From NCBI GenBank assembly GCA_965116695.1, contig OZ220706.1:2232001-2296000 (forward strand): a stretch of 64,000 nt of DNA. Reading direction: 5' to 3'. Under the pieces are notes generated by a model, which had not been told where the DNA came from, searched no databases, and worked only from the letters and a program-made list of their open reading frames with translations. A program made the translations under genes and the position numbers. Of the stretch, positions 14,851 through 23,725 are shown piece after piece (position 1 is the stretch's first letter; the number at the start of each line of letters is the position of its first letter). This stretch comes from JAJDTT01 sp965116695. GTDB lineage: Bacteria > Acidobacteriota > UBA6911 > RPQK01 > JAJDTT01.

Positions 14851-15507
14851 CTACGGATTGGATCTGAGCACGTCGACGGAGGATTGTGGCCGGCCCAGCC
14901 AGCGGAACGACGAGACCAACTGCCGAAAAGTGGGAAGCGCCTTGGAAATCGATGCCGCGTCGGGAGCCGACAGGACGAAGATAACGAAGTAGTCCGTGAC
15001 TTCGGTAAAGGCGACGACTTCCTGTTTGCCTCCGGGGCAGGCACACGACTTGGCCACGACCCTGGGCCGATCGCCCGTCCCGGGATTCAGCGCCACGTCC
15101 AAATGCAGATCACTGATCTCCAGCTTCGGACAGCGGACCTCCTGCCCGGCCAGTTCGGACTGCAGGAAATTCTCCAGTTCCTCGTCCTGATTCCTGGGGA
15201 AGAACCGGGAGAAGGCGACCACATCGGCCTCTCTCCAGTGAGTCCCCTCCGGGTGCATGACGAAGTTGGCGACCTGAATCGCCGAACCGACGTCGATGGT
15301 CCAGCCCGGCGGTTCGGTCACCAGAAAGGAATAGTCCAAGCCCCTGATACGCAGCGTCCGTCCGCCTACCAGAGCCGGAATCGAAACCAGGAGAAACGCA
15401 ACTGGAAGACCGATCTTCAAGAGACGGCTCGAGAATGAGGAGCTGGCCCGGACCGGCAAGGCCCGGGCAGCGGGTTGAGGGTCGAGGGGGCTGGAAGACC
15501 GATTCAT
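14851..15507 (-). CDS. Membrane-anchored or exported protein of unknown function
   Basis: 218 residues. After a basic 30-residue leader comes a hydrophobic segment (LLKIGLPVAFLLVSIPALVGG, residues about 30-50), a signal anchor or late signal peptide. The soluble part has beta/alpha character (YSFLVTEPPGWTIDV, ADVVAFSRFFPRNQDEELENFLQSEL, DYFVIFVLSAPDAASISKALPTFRQLVSSF) and a cysteine pair (SCACPGG). The layout resembles exported PsbP-like lipid- or ligand-binding domains, but I cannot name the family. It lies between rplU and the citrate synthase gene and is divergent from the latter. Confidence 0.6.
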   Translation of the reverse strand: MNRSSSPLDPQPAARALPVRASSSFSSRLLKIGLPVAFLLVSIPALVGGRTLRIRGLDYSFLVTEPPGWTIDVGSAIQVANFVMHPEGTHWREADVVAFSRFFPRNQDEELENFLQSELAGQEVRCPKLEISDLHLDVALNPGTGDRPRVVAKSCACPGGKQEVVAFTEVTDYFVIFVLSAPDAASISKALPTFRQLVSSFRWLGRPQSSVDVLRSNP

Positions 15508-15545
15508 CCCGCCGCAAGTCTAACAGGAATGAGGAGGAATGCTCA

Positions 15546-15574
15546 TTGAGTTTCGCCTTGCCGTTGGCTATCCT
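15546..15574 (+). promoter_or_regulatory. Possible promoter of citrate synthase gene overlapping a palindrome
   Basis: TTGAGT (15546-15551) and TATCCT (15569-15574) are 17 bp apart. The -10 element overlaps the inverted repeat GGCTAT-CCT-ATAGCC (15566-15580), which could be an operator or a weak hairpin. Each hexamer matches the consensus in only four of six positions, so this is tentative. Confidence 0.35.
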
Positions 15575-15690
15575 ATAGCCTCGTTCCGGAAGGAGAACCA
15601 GAGCGCACTAACGGGCGGGGGATTCCCCGGCGATCCGTCTCGTGAGTGTCTCTTCATATCAATTCCCGTAGTTGGCAAAAGGGTGTCAGC

Positions 15691-16977
15691 ATGCCCGACG
15701 AGAGTCTGTCCATTACCGATAACCGGACCGGAAAGCATTACGATCTGGCTGTTTCGGACGGTACGATTCGCGCCATAGAGCTTCGCCAGATCAAGACGTC
15801 GGAGGACGACTTCGGTCTCATGACCTACGATCCCTCCTTCCTCAACACGGCGTCCTGCCGGAGCGCCATCACCTACATCGACGGAGACAAGGGCATCCTG
15901 CGCTATCGCGGCTACCCCATAGAGCAACTGGTGGGAGAGTACAGCCACCTGGAGGTGGCGTATCTGCTCCTCTACGGGGAACTTCCGAACGAAGCCGAAT
16001 TCCGGCAATGGAGTGACGATATCCGAAAGCATATCGAGTTGCCGCAGGCCGTTCTGCAGTTGATCCGGAGCTTCCCTCCGGGAGGATTTCCCATGGCCAT
16101 GCTGGCGACGGCGGTGGCCTCTCTCTCCAATTTCTATCCTGACGGCCGTTCCGTTCTGGACCCGCAGGCGCGCCTGCTCCAGCTCCACCGGCTCCTGGCT
16201 CAGGTCCCGGCCCTGTCGGCCCAGGTCTTTCGCCGCCTCCAGGGCTTGCCGCTGACCGATCCCGCGGATGGACTCTCCTACGCCGGAAGCTTTTTGCAGA
16301 TGGCGTTCGACCGGACGCCTGAACCCGTGTTCGAGAAGGCGATGGACGCTCTTTTCATCCTTCATGCCGACCACGAGCAGAACTGCAGCACCAGCGCCAT
16401 GAGAGGCGTCGGCAGTTCCCAGTGCGACCCGTACCTGACCACCGCGGCCGCCATCGGGGCGTTGTCCGGACCCCTGCATGGAGGAGCCAACGAAGCGGTC
16501 ATCCGGATGCTGGAGGGAATCGGGTCCAGGGACCGGGTGCCCGGACACGTGCAGAGGGTGAAGAGAGGCGAACTCCGCCTCATGGGCTTCGGGCACCGCA
16601 TCTACAAGAACTACGATCCCAGGGCCAAGATCATCAAACAATTGGCACACGAGGTCTTCGAGGTCACCGGGTCGGATCCTCTTCTGGACGTGGCGCTGGA
16701 ACTGGAAAGGATCGCGCTGAAGGACGACTACTTCATCTCGCGGAAGCTCTATCCCAACGTCGACTTCTATTCCGGTCTGATCTACCAGGCTCTCGGTTTC
16801 CCTCCTTCCATGTCCACCGTCCTCTTCGCGCTGGCCAGAACAGCCGGCTGGCTGATTCAATGGGAGGAGTTGGCGCGGGACCGGGAACAGAAGATCGCCC
16901 GGCCGCGGCAGATCTACGAGGGGCCTTCGGTGAGGGACGTCCCGGTCCGGAGATCCTCGCCGGTCGCATCTTCTTGA
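15691..16977 (+). CDS. gltA: Citrate synthase
   Basis: 428 residues from the ATG at 15691; AGGG lies 9 bp upstream. The type II citrate synthase pattern is complete: DGDKGILRYRGYPIEQL, HADHEQNCSTSAMRGVGSS (active-site His), GPLHGGANEAVI, the second catalytic segment MGFGHRIYKNYDPRAK, and DFYSGLIYQALGFP near the end. It condenses acetyl-CoA and oxaloacetate at the entry of the TCA cycle. A longer in-frame start at 15646 is less likely, since the family begins close to the chosen ATG. Confidence 0.96.
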   Translation: MPDESLSITDNRTGKHYDLAVSDGTIRAIELRQIKTSEDDFGLMTYDPSFLNTASCRSAITYIDGDKGILRYRGYPIEQLVGEYSHLEVAYLLLYGELPNEAEFRQWSDDIRKHIELPQAVLQLIRSFPPGGFPMAMLATAVASLSNFYPDGRSVLDPQARLLQLHRLLAQVPALSAQVFRRLQGLPLTDPADGLSYAGSFLQMAFDRTPEPVFEKAMDALFILHADHEQNCSTSAMRGVGSSQCDPYLTTAAAIGALSGPLHGGANEAVIRMLEGIGSRDRVPGHVQRVKRGELRLMGFGHRIYKNYDPRAKIIKQLAHEVFEVTGSDPLLDVALELERIALKDDYFISRKLYPNVDFYSGLIYQALGFPPSMSTVLFALARTAGWLIQWEELARDREQKIARPRQIYEGPSVRDVPVRRSSPVASS

Positions 16978-16999
16978 CTCCGGGGAGTTGCGGTATAAT
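16974..16999 (+). promoter_or_regulatory. Possible promoter for the FmdB-type gene, leaderless arrangement
   Basis: TTGACT (16974-16979) and a perfect TATAAT (16994-16999) lie just before the small zinc-ribbon gene. Their spacing is 14 bp, shorter than the optimum, so the -35 may not be used. A start about 7 bp after TATAAT would coincide with the ATG at 17006, which would make the mRNA leaderless. No ribosome site is seen before that ATG. Confidence 0.4.
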
Positions 17000-17005
17000 C
17001 GTACG

Positions 17006-17233
17006 ATGCCGATTTTTGAATATCGCTGTCTGGACTGCGACACCCATTTCGAGCAGATCGTGCTGGGCGCCCAAGACGATGCCGAGTGTCCCGGTTGCAG
17101 CGGAGGCCGCTTCGAGCAGCTTTTCTCCTCATTCGCGGTCGGCGGCGGGTCCATGGAATCCGCTCTCAAGGAGACCGGCCCATGCGGCTGTGGAGCGCCC
17201 CAGCGGGGAATGTGCGGGCAACTCGCCAACTAG
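17006..17233 (+). CDS. FmdB family zinc-ribbon regulatory protein
   Basis: 75 residues. It begins MPIFEYRCLDCDTHFEQI and has a second CxxC (CPGC, about residues 30-33), the zinc-ribbon signature of the FmdB/CxxC-SSSS family. The tail is glycine- and cysteine-rich (CGCGAPQRGMCG). Family members have been proposed as regulators, but the role is generally undefined. It lies between citrate synthase and nadA on the same strand, 25 bp before nadA. Confidence 0.88.
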   Translation: MPIFEYRCLDCDTHFEQIVLGAQDDAECPGCSGGRFEQLFSSFAVGGGSMESALKETGPCGCGAPQRGMCGQLAN

Positions 17234-17258
17234 CTGATCGGCCGGACGGCGCCAAGAG

Positions 17259-18326
17259 ATGCAACAAACCACCCTAGAGACCTATAAGGACCGGCTGGAG
17301 TCGATCAACAGGTCCCTGCGGCCGCATCCCGATCAGCATCTGGACTTCCTCGCCAAGAAGGACATCGTCGAGCGGATTCTGTATCTGCGGGACGTCAAGA
17401 ACGTCCTGATCCTGGGCCACAACTACATGGAGCCGCTGGTCTTCCATCTGTCCGGCGAGGGCGAGAGAGGCGATTCGTTGGCGCTGAGCCGTTACGCCGC
17501 CAAGTCGGACAAACCCATCATCCTGTTTGACGGCGTCCTCTTCATGGCGGAGACGGCCAAGATCCTGAATCCGGAAAAGAAGGTGCTGATCGCGGACCTG
17601 AATGCGGGCTGCAGCCTGGCGGATCCCTTTTCGGCCGAGGACGTGAGCTTCTACCGGCAGCGTTATCCCCAGGCTCCGGTGGTCACCTACATCAACAGTT
17701 ACGCCGAGATCAAGGCCGAATCGGACTACTGCTGCACCTCCGCAAACGGGCTCAAGGTCATCGAGCATGCGGCCCGGGAGTTCGGCACGGACCAGGTGGT
17801 CTTCCTCCCCGATTCCCTGATGGGGGAGAACCTGCAACAGGAACTGGTCAAGAGGGGATCCGACCTGGATCTGATCTATCCGGGCAAATATGACAGCAAC
17901 TTCGGCCGCTGCGAGGTCCATGAGAAGTTCACCGCCAGCCACATCCGGGACATCCGGAAGCAGTACGACATTCCGCGGGGAGCGCACGACGCCGCGGTCC
18001 TGGTGCACTGGGAGTGCCTGCCCGAAGTCCTGGAAGAAGCCGACTTCTACGGCAGCACCTCCCAGATGGCGGGTTATGTGAAGAATCACGCCGAATTGCG
18101 CCGCGTCTACATGGCCACCGAGTGCGAGATGGCGGCGAATCTGGCCACCGAATTCCCCCAGGTGGAGTTCGTCAGAACCTGCAACGTCTTCTGCCGCCAC
18201 ATGCGCAGAATCAGTCTCGAGAAGATCCTTCACAGCCTGGAGCATGAGGTCTACGAAGTGGAGGTCCCGGAGCCGATCCGCCGGGCCTCCCTGGGAGCCA
18301 TCCAGCGAATGCTGAGCATCGGCTGA
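17259..18326 (+). CDS. nadA: Quinolinate synthase A
   Basis: 355 residues. Motifs of the three-domain NadA fold are present: VLILGHNYMEPLVFHL, IILFDGVLFMAETAKIL, KVLIADLNAGCSLADP (first cluster cysteine), VTYINSYAEIKAESDYCCTSAN, FLPDSLMGENLQ, VHWECLPEV and the C-terminal EFVRTCNVFCRHM. NadA carries a 4Fe-4S cluster and condenses iminoaspartate with dihydroxyacetone phosphate to quinolinate. nadB and nadC are not in the window. Confidence 0.95.
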   Translation: MQQTTLETYKDRLESINRSLRPHPDQHLDFLAKKDIVERILYLRDVKNVLILGHNYMEPLVFHLSGEGERGDSLALSRYAAKSDKPIILFDGVLFMAETAKILNPEKKVLIADLNAGCSLADPFSAEDVSFYRQRYPQAPVVTYINSYAEIKAESDYCCTSANGLKVIEHAAREFGTDQVVFLPDSLMGENLQQELVKRGSDLDLIYPGKYDSNFGRCEVHEKFTASHIRDIRKQYDIPRGAHDAAVLVHWECLPEVLEEADFYGSTSQMAGYVKNHAELRRVYMATECEMAANLATEFPQVEFVRTCNVFCRHMRRISLEKILHSLEHEVYEVEVPEPIRRASLGAIQRMLSIG

Positions 18327-18384
18327 TTCGGAATCCGGGACGGGAGCGGCCGGAACACCACCGGGCTGCTGCAGAGAACAGACC

Positions 18385-19479
18385 ATGAAGCTGGATGGGC
18401 TGGACACACCTGCGGTCCTGGTCGACTTGGATATCATGACCGCGAACCTGGACCGGTTGGCCCGCTACTGCCGGGATCACGGCCTCAATCTGCGTCCCCA
18501 CGTCAAAACCCACAAGATTCCCGAGCTGGCTCGGCTCCAGGTCGCTAAGGGCGCCGTCGGCGTCACCGTGGCCAAGCTGGGCGAGGCGGAGGTCATGGCG
18601 GACGGCGGTGTCGAGGACATTCTGCTGGCCTATCCGGTGTACGGACAGATCAAGTGGAAGCGGTTGGCCGCCCTGGCCCGCCGGACCCGCATTTCTGTGG
18701 CGTTGGATTCGCTGGAGGTGGCCCGGGGCATCTCCAAGCACGCCCGGGAGGGGGGAGTCCGGATTCCCATCCTGGTGGAGTTCGACACCGGGATGCGGCG
18801 TTGCGGGTTCGCCATCGGCAAAGAGGCCATTCCGGTGGTGGAGCGGATCGCGGAGCTTCCGGCACTGGATTACCAGGGGCTGTTGATTTACCCGGGGCAC
18901 TTCCTGGCGGACCCGGAGCGGCGCAATCGACTTCTGTCGGTGGAGAACCGGCAGCTGGCGACTCTGCTGGACCTCCTCGACGACGCCGGAATCCCCTACC
19001 CGGTCATCAGCGCCAGTTCGACCCCGACGGCGTACATGTCGCACCAGTTCAAGAACATCACCGAGGCTCGTCCGGGCACCTACATCTTCAACGATCGGAA
19101 TACCGTCGGTTGCCAGGCCGCCGATCTGAAAGACTGCGCCGTTTCCGTCCTGGCGACCGTGGTGAGCACCAGCGTCCCGGGCAAGGCCGCCATCGACGGC
19201 GGCAGCAAGACCTTCTCCAGCGACAAGTTCCTCTCCGGGGACGGCGTGGGCATGGGCCACGTGATCGGCGACCCGGGCACCGTGGTGGAATATCTCTCCG
19301 AGGAGCATGGCCATCTCGTGTTGGCCAACTCCGCCAGAGAATACCGGGTCGGCGACCGGATCCGGGTCGTTCCCAACCATGTCTGCGCCTGCGTGAACAT
19401 GCACGACCGCATCTACGGAATCCGGGACGACGAAGTGGTGACCGAATGGCGGGTGAAAGCCCGGGGCGCCGTGCAGTGA
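18385..19479 (+). CDS. D-threonine aldolase/DSD1-type PLP enzyme (alanine racemase N-domain)
   Basis: 364 residues. The N-terminal TIM barrel of the fold-type III PLP enzymes is clear: DTPAVLVDLDIMTANLDRL, then RPHVKTHKIPELA with the probable PLP lysine at residue 41, VLVEFDTGMRRCGF, and SSTPTA. The C-terminal beta domain carries VVPNHVCACVNMHD, the His-x-Cys metal site of D-threonine aldolase and D-serine dehydratase (DSD1). Such enzymes cleave beta-hydroxy D-amino acids to glycine plus an aldehyde, or deaminate D-serine. The exact substrate is unknown. It precedes an ornithine-cyclodeaminase-type gene by 71 bp. Confidence 0.88.
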   Translation: MKLDGLDTPAVLVDLDIMTANLDRLARYCRDHGLNLRPHVKTHKIPELARLQVAKGAVGVTVAKLGEAEVMADGGVEDILLAYPVYGQIKWKRLAALARRTRISVALDSLEVARGISKHAREGGVRIPILVEFDTGMRRCGFAIGKEAIPVVERIAELPALDYQGLLIYPGHFLADPERRNRLLSVENRQLATLLDLLDDAGIPYPVISASSTPTAYMSHQFKNITEARPGTYIFNDRNTVGCQAADLKDCAVSVLATVVSTSVPGKAAIDGGSKTFSSDKFLSGDGVGMGHVIGDPGTVVEYLSEEHGHLVLANSAREYRVGDRIRVVPNHVCACVNMHDRIYGIRDDEVVTEWRVKARGAVQ

Positions 19480-19550
19480 GATGAACCGGGCCGGGGCCCC
19501 GACTTCAATCGCATCGGTGGCCGGTCCCATCCTGAGGAGATTCGAGTATC

Positions 19551-20528
19551 GTGGCACCGACGGGAGAACTTCTGTACCTGTCGCGGTCAGACATCGAGCG
19601 TGTCGGCCTGTCTATGGCGCACGTCGTCGAAGTGGTGGAGGATTCCCTGGTCCAGAAGGGATCGGGGAACGTGGAGATGCCGCCGAAGCCGGGAATCCAC
19701 ACCCGGCCCGGGGCGTTCATCCACGCCATGCCGGCCTACATCCGAACCACGGGCGCCGCCGGGATGAAGTGGATCGGCGGCTATCCCGGAAACACGGCCC
19801 GGGGCCTCCCCTACATTACCGGCCTCATGATCCTGAACGACCCGGAATCCGGAATCCCCCTGGCGGTGATGGACGCCACCTGGATCACGGCCGTCAGGAC
19901 CGGCGCGGCCACGGGCGTGGCGGCTCGTCATCTGGCCCGCCCGGACTCTCGAACGGCCGCCATCCTGGGGTGCGGCGTCCAGGGCCGGTCCAACCTGGAG
20001 GCGCTGGCGGTGGTCCTCCCCGAGCTTCGGGAAATCCGGGTCTACGATGTCCGGCCGGAAGCGGCGCACACCTTCGCCCGGGAGTGCGTGGAACGTCACG
20101 GACTCTCGTGCACGGTCTGCGCCTCTCCCCGGCAAGCCATCCGGACCGCGGACGTGGTGGTGACCGCAGGACCCATGCCGAGTCCGCCCGCACCGGTGAT
20201 CGAACCGGATTGGCTCCCGGACGGGGTCTTCGCCTGCGTCCTCGATTTCGACGCCTACATGACGCCCGCGGCCTTTCATGCCGCCGATCTGCTGGTGACG
20301 GACGACGTGGCGCAACTCGACTACTATCGTAGTGTGGGGTATTTCAAAGGCCTCCCCGGCGGGCTTTCCGAATTGGCGAACGTGGTTCGGGGACGGGGAG
20401 GACGGAACCGGGACGATCAACGGATCATTTCCGTCAACCTGGGACTGGGCGTGGAAGACGTGGCCACGGCCCGACTGATTTATACGAGCGCATTGGAACA
20501 AGGGATGGGAACCTCCCTTCCCCTCTGA
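19551..20528 (+). CDS. Ornithine cyclodeaminase/mu-crystallin family dehydrogenase
   Basis: 325 residues from a GTG at 19551. The family pattern includes SMAHVVEVVEDSL, AGMKWIGGYPGN, VMDATWITAVRTGAATGVAARHLA, and the Rossmann motif AAILGCGVQGRSNLEAL (about residues 139-155). The C-terminus has DVATARLIYTSALEQGMG. Members use NAD(P)(H) to convert ornithine to proline or to act as ketimine reductases or alanine/arginine dehydrogenases, so the substrate is open. The neighbouring D-amino-acid-type PLP enzyme suggests work on unusual amino acids. Confidence 0.88.
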   Translation: MAPTGELLYLSRSDIERVGLSMAHVVEVVEDSLVQKGSGNVEMPPKPGIHTRPGAFIHAMPAYIRTTGAAGMKWIGGYPGNTARGLPYITGLMILNDPESGIPLAVMDATWITAVRTGAATGVAARHLARPDSRTAAILGCGVQGRSNLEALAVVLPELREIRVYDVRPEAAHTFARECVERHGLSCTVCASPRQAIRTADVVVTAGPMPSPPAPVIEPDWLPDGVFACVLDFDAYMTPAAFHAADLLVTDDVAQLDYYRSVGYFKGLPGGLSELANVVRGRGGRNRDDQRIISVNLGLGVEDVATARLIYTSALEQGMGTSLPL

Positions 20529-20557
20529 CCCGTTTAGAGAATGAAAGGAGCATCGCA

Positions 20558-21142
20558 ATGGTTCTGACTGCATCGACCATGTTGGGTCTCGGCACCGAGG
20601 CCCCGGACTTCCAGTTGCCGGACGTGACGACCGGTGAGACCGTTTCCCGGGACGACTTCTCGGGGAACAAGGCCCTGCTGGTCATGTTCATCTGCAAGCA
20701 CTGCCCTTACGTCGTTCACGTCCAGGAGGAGCTGGCCCGCCTGGGGAACGAGTACCAGGCCCGGGATGTGGGCGTCGTGGCCATCGGCGCCAACGACGTG
20801 GACGCCTACCCGGGAGACGCCCCCGGCGAGTTGAAGAACATGGCCCGGGAGCACGGGTTCCAGTTCCCCTACTGCTTCGATGAGTCCCAGGAGATTGCCA
20901 AGGCCTACACGGCGGCCTGCACGCCGGACTTCTTCCTCTTCGACCAGGACCGGCGCCTGGCCTACCGGGGCCAGTTGGACGACAGCCGGCCCGGAAGCGA
21001 CGCGCCGGTGACCGGCGAAGACCTGAGAGGAGCCCTCGATACGGTCCTGGCCGGGGACACCCCCGATCCGGAACAACAGCCCAGCCTGGGTTGCAACATC
21101 AAGTGGAAGCCGGGCAACGAGCCGGCCTATTTCGGAGCCTGA
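20558..21142 (+). CDS. Thioredoxin-like AhpC/TSA family protein
   Basis: 194 residues without a signal peptide. GTEAPDFQLPDVTTGETVSRDDFSG and LLVMFICKHCPYVVHVQEEL show the peroxiredoxin/thioredoxin fold with a CKHC redox pair near residues 48-51. A later YTAACTPDFFLFDQDRRLAYRGQLDD is typical of the AhpC/TSA-like subgroup that carries the KHCPYV motif. It is probably a cytosolic thiol oxidoreductase. The 3' end overlaps the convergent TPR gene by 16 bp. Confidence 0.88.
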   Translation: MVLTASTMLGLGTEAPDFQLPDVTTGETVSRDDFSGNKALLVMFICKHCPYVVHVQEELARLGNEYQARDVGVVAIGANDVDAYPGDAPGELKNMAREHGFQFPYCFDESQEIAKAYTAACTPDFFLFDQDRRLAYRGQLDDSRPGSDAPVTGEDLRGALDTVLAGDTPDPEQQPSLGCNIKWKPGNEPAYFGA

Positions 21143-22560
21143 TTCGAGCCTGATTCGGGGGCCGGCGGCGAATCCGGTCCCCTCTCGCCGACGCGCTCCA
21201 GACCTTCCTGGGCGTACCGGTTATCCGGGTTCATGCCCACCGCGCGGTTGTAGTGTGCCCGGGCGGCGGCTCGGTCCCCCTCCAACTCCGACAGGTACCC
21301 CAGGGCGGCCCAGTTGTAATCGTCATCCGGGTCGAGAGACACCGCGGCGCAAAACGATTCACTCGCCTTGCCGGCCTGTCCGTCCCGGAGCAGCGCGACG
21401 CCCAGGTTGTAGTGGGGCCGCGACTTACCGGGACTCTTGGCCGCCGCGTCGCGCCAGAGCAACAGGTCGTCGTTCCAGATCCGGTTGCGCGCCAACGTCG
21501 GCGGAATCAGCAGAACCGCCAGGATCCCGATTCCCACCCATTGGACCCGGTTCGGCCAGCCGCCCTCCGGCCGGCGGCAAAACAGCAGCCAAGCCGCCAT
21601 CAGGGCGAAACCGGCCGACGCAAGGTAGAGCCGCGTCTCACTGAAGGGATCGAGGTTGGGCAGAACCCAGGTCGGCAGGCTGAAGGCCACGACCCAGAAA
21701 AAACCTGTGCCCAGGGGTGAACCGCGCCGCAACGAACCCAGCAGTCCGATCGCCGCGATCAGAATCGCAATCGAAGAAACACCCGCCAGAAGAAGCTGTG
21801 GCTCCGGGACCTGATGATCCAGATTCAGGTTGGCCGGCCACAGAAACAGTCCCACCGCCTTCCAGAACATCGCCGGTTGCAGCAGCCAGTAGCCGACCGG
21901 ATCGGGATGATTCCATGCCAGTCCCGCCGGGGAATACTTGACCAGCGACCAGGCGAGGGCCAGTCCGTTGACCACGGTCAGACCGGCCCACCATCTCCAT
22001 CGCTCCCGATTCAGCGCCCAGAGAAAGGGGAGCAGCATGGCGGCATCGGCCCGGCTCCAGAGGGCAAGCTGAAAACAGATGACGGCAGCCCAGGGCCGCC
22101 GCGCCGCCAGCAGTAGCGCCGCCAGGCCGAAGCCGCTCATGAGCAGCACGGAGCGGCCCCAGACGTAGTTCACGGCCTGCGTCTGGAGCGGATGCAGCCC
22201 GAACAGCAGCGCCGTGGTCAGGGCCAGGCCCGGATTCCGGAACCGCTCCCGGACCAGGCGGAACAGCAGCAGGACGACGGCGAGATGGAGAAGGACGCTC
22301 ACCAGGTGAAAGGCCCAGGGCTGGGAACCGGTCATCAGATAGTTCAAATGAAACGTCCAAAGCGTCAGGGGCCGGCCGCCGTACTGTTCCAGGAACGTCC
22401 CGTAGTCGAAGCTCCCGGTCACCAGGGGACTCTCCAGGATCAGCGCATAATCGTCGAAGTGGAACGCCCCCGGAAAGGAGTTGAGATAGACGGCGCCGGT
22501 GACGACCGCAAGTGCCGCCGCCGCAAGTCTCGTTGCGCCTGGAGAATCCACGAGGCCCAT
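21127..22560 (-). CDS. Multi-spanning membrane protein with C-terminal TPR repeats
   Basis: 477 residues. The N-terminal 370 residues contain about nine to eleven hydrophobic helices. The first segment, TGAVYLNSFPGAFHFDDYALI, resembles the first extracytoplasmic loop of GT-C/Tmtc-like O-mannosyltransferase relatives, with an acidic DD pair. The last 100 residues form two to three TPR units (RPHYNLGVALLRDGQAGKASESFCAAVSLDP, WAALGYLSELEGDRAAARAHYNRAVGMNP). This layout is common in exported-glycan or protein O-glycosylation candidates, but activity is not proven. The gene overlaps the convergent thioredoxin-like gene by 16 bp. Confidence 0.8.
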   Translation of the reverse strand: MGLVDSPGATRLAAAALAVVTGAVYLNSFPGAFHFDDYALILESPLVTGSFDYGTFLEQYGGRPLTLWTFHLNYLMTGSQPWAFHLVSVLLHLAVVLLLFRLVRERFRNPGLALTTALLFGLHPLQTQAVNYVWGRSVLLMSGFGLAALLLAARRPWAAVICFQLALWSRADAAMLLPFLWALNRERWRWWAGLTVVNGLALAWSLVKYSPAGLAWNHPDPVGYWLLQPAMFWKAVGLFLWPANLNLDHQVPEPQLLLAGVSSIAILIAAIGLLGSLRRGSPLGTGFFWVVAFSLPTWVLPNLDPFSETRLYLASAGFALMAAWLLFCRRPEGGWPNRVQWVGIGILAVLLIPPTLARNRIWNDDLLLWRDAAAKSPGKSRPHYNLGVALLRDGQAGKASESFCAAVSLDPDDDYNWAALGYLSELEGDRAAARAHYNRAVGMNPDNRYAQEGLERVGERGPDSPPAPESGSNQAPK

Positions 22561-22826
22561 ATTATGGCCCGGCTATGATTTCGGCCCACGCGGCAGGTGT
22601 TTTTTCCGAAACAATGGTAGGGGTGCACCTTGTGTGTGCCCTCCTTCGTCTGTTGAGGAGGGACGGCATGCCAGGGAGAACGTGCTGGCCTCCCAGACTC
22701 TCCATCGGTGGTTTGGAACCGCTGCTCTCCCGATATTTGTTCCCCAATTCCCGAATTTGACAGGTATCGGGGCCTTCGCTATCGTGAGTCCTCCCCGGCG
22801 ACCGGAACCGATTCAGGAGAATCCAC
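22561..22826. other. Intergenic region between TPR membrane gene and PIG-L gene
   Basis: 266 bp between divergent genes. A short hairpin (CCTCCT near 22640, AGGAGG near 22659) is visible. No convincing gene, promoter or repeat was found. Confidence 0.5.
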
Positions 22827-23624
22827 ATGACAGACGCCACGACCAAGACTCTGCTCGTCATCACCGCCCACCCGGCCGACGCCTTCGATCTGGCTGCCGG
22901 CACCATCGCCCTGCACCGGCAACGGGGAGATCACGTGCACGTGGCCTCAGTGACCCACGGGGCCCGTTCCCACGCTCCCAGCATCTACGATGACAAGCAG
23001 GAGGCTCTGGACGAGGCGAGGGAGGCCCAACTGCTTCAGGAGATCATCCAGGAGAAGAAGCAGGAGTTCGAAGCCGCCGCCCGGGCGGTCGACGCCACCG
23101 CGACGCACTTCCTGGGTGAGGACGACGAGCCCTTTGTGACGACCCGCAGTGTCATTCTCCGCCTGGCGGAACTCTACCGGACCGTGCGGCCCGACATCCT
23201 CATCACCCATCACCGGACCGAGCAGAACCACCACGACCACCCGGCCGTGGGCGACGCCTCCGCCCGGGCCATCGTCACTGCCGCACGTTGGTTGGAGGGT
23301 TCCCGCCTGGAGCCCTACGACGTGCCGACCGTCTACTACTACGGCACCCAGGACCGGCGCGACGTGCGGATCAACCGCGGCACCGTGGGCGTGGCGGCCA
23401 CCCACGTCGTGGACATCGAGAGCGTGGTCGACCAGAAGCGGGAGGCGCTCAAGGCCTTCGCCACGCAGAAGTACCAGGGCAAGGGCTATTCCACACCCGA
23501 GTATCTGAACCGCCGCCTGGAGAGCGTCGAGGGCCACTACGGGCTCTTCAGCGGCTGCCGCTACGCCGAGGAGTTCATCGCCCGCGGGCCCCACGTGACC
23601 CGGCTGCTTCCCTCGGTCCGCTGA
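22827..23624 (+). CDS. PIG-L family deacetylase
   Basis: 265 residues. The LmbE/PIG-L metal motif appears as TAHPADAFDLAAG (AHPDDE-type with A-D in place of D-D, residues about 13-25), and the second part as ITHHRTEQNHHDHPAVGDASARA with the metal-binding His-rich HHDH. Family members remove N-acetyl groups from sugar derivatives such as GlcNAc-PI or mycothiol and bacillithiol precursors. The Asp-Asp-Glu to Ala-Asp-Ala change at the catalytic motif is notable, because the missing acid and the missing metal-ligand Glu may alter or abolish activity. No neighbour indicates a substrate. Confidence 0.88.
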   Translation: MTDATTKTLLVITAHPADAFDLAAGTIALHRQRGDHVHVASVTHGARSHAPSIYDDKQEALDEAREAQLLQEIIQEKKQEFEAAARAVDATATHFLGEDDEPFVTTRSVILRLAELYRTVRPDILITHHRTEQNHHDHPAVGDASARAIVTAARWLEGSRLEPYDVPTVYYYGTQDRRDVRINRGTVGVAATHVVDIESVVDQKREALKAFATQKYQGKGYSTPEYLNRRLESVEGHYGLFSGCRYAEEFIARGPHVTRLLPSVR

Positions 23625-23725
23625 TCCGGACGGCAGGAAAATCCCCAGTCGCTCAGGAGATCCAGCCGCAATGTATGGGGGTTTTCTGAGCCACTCGAGT
23701 CACGGTTCGGCAGCCCCGCTCGATG

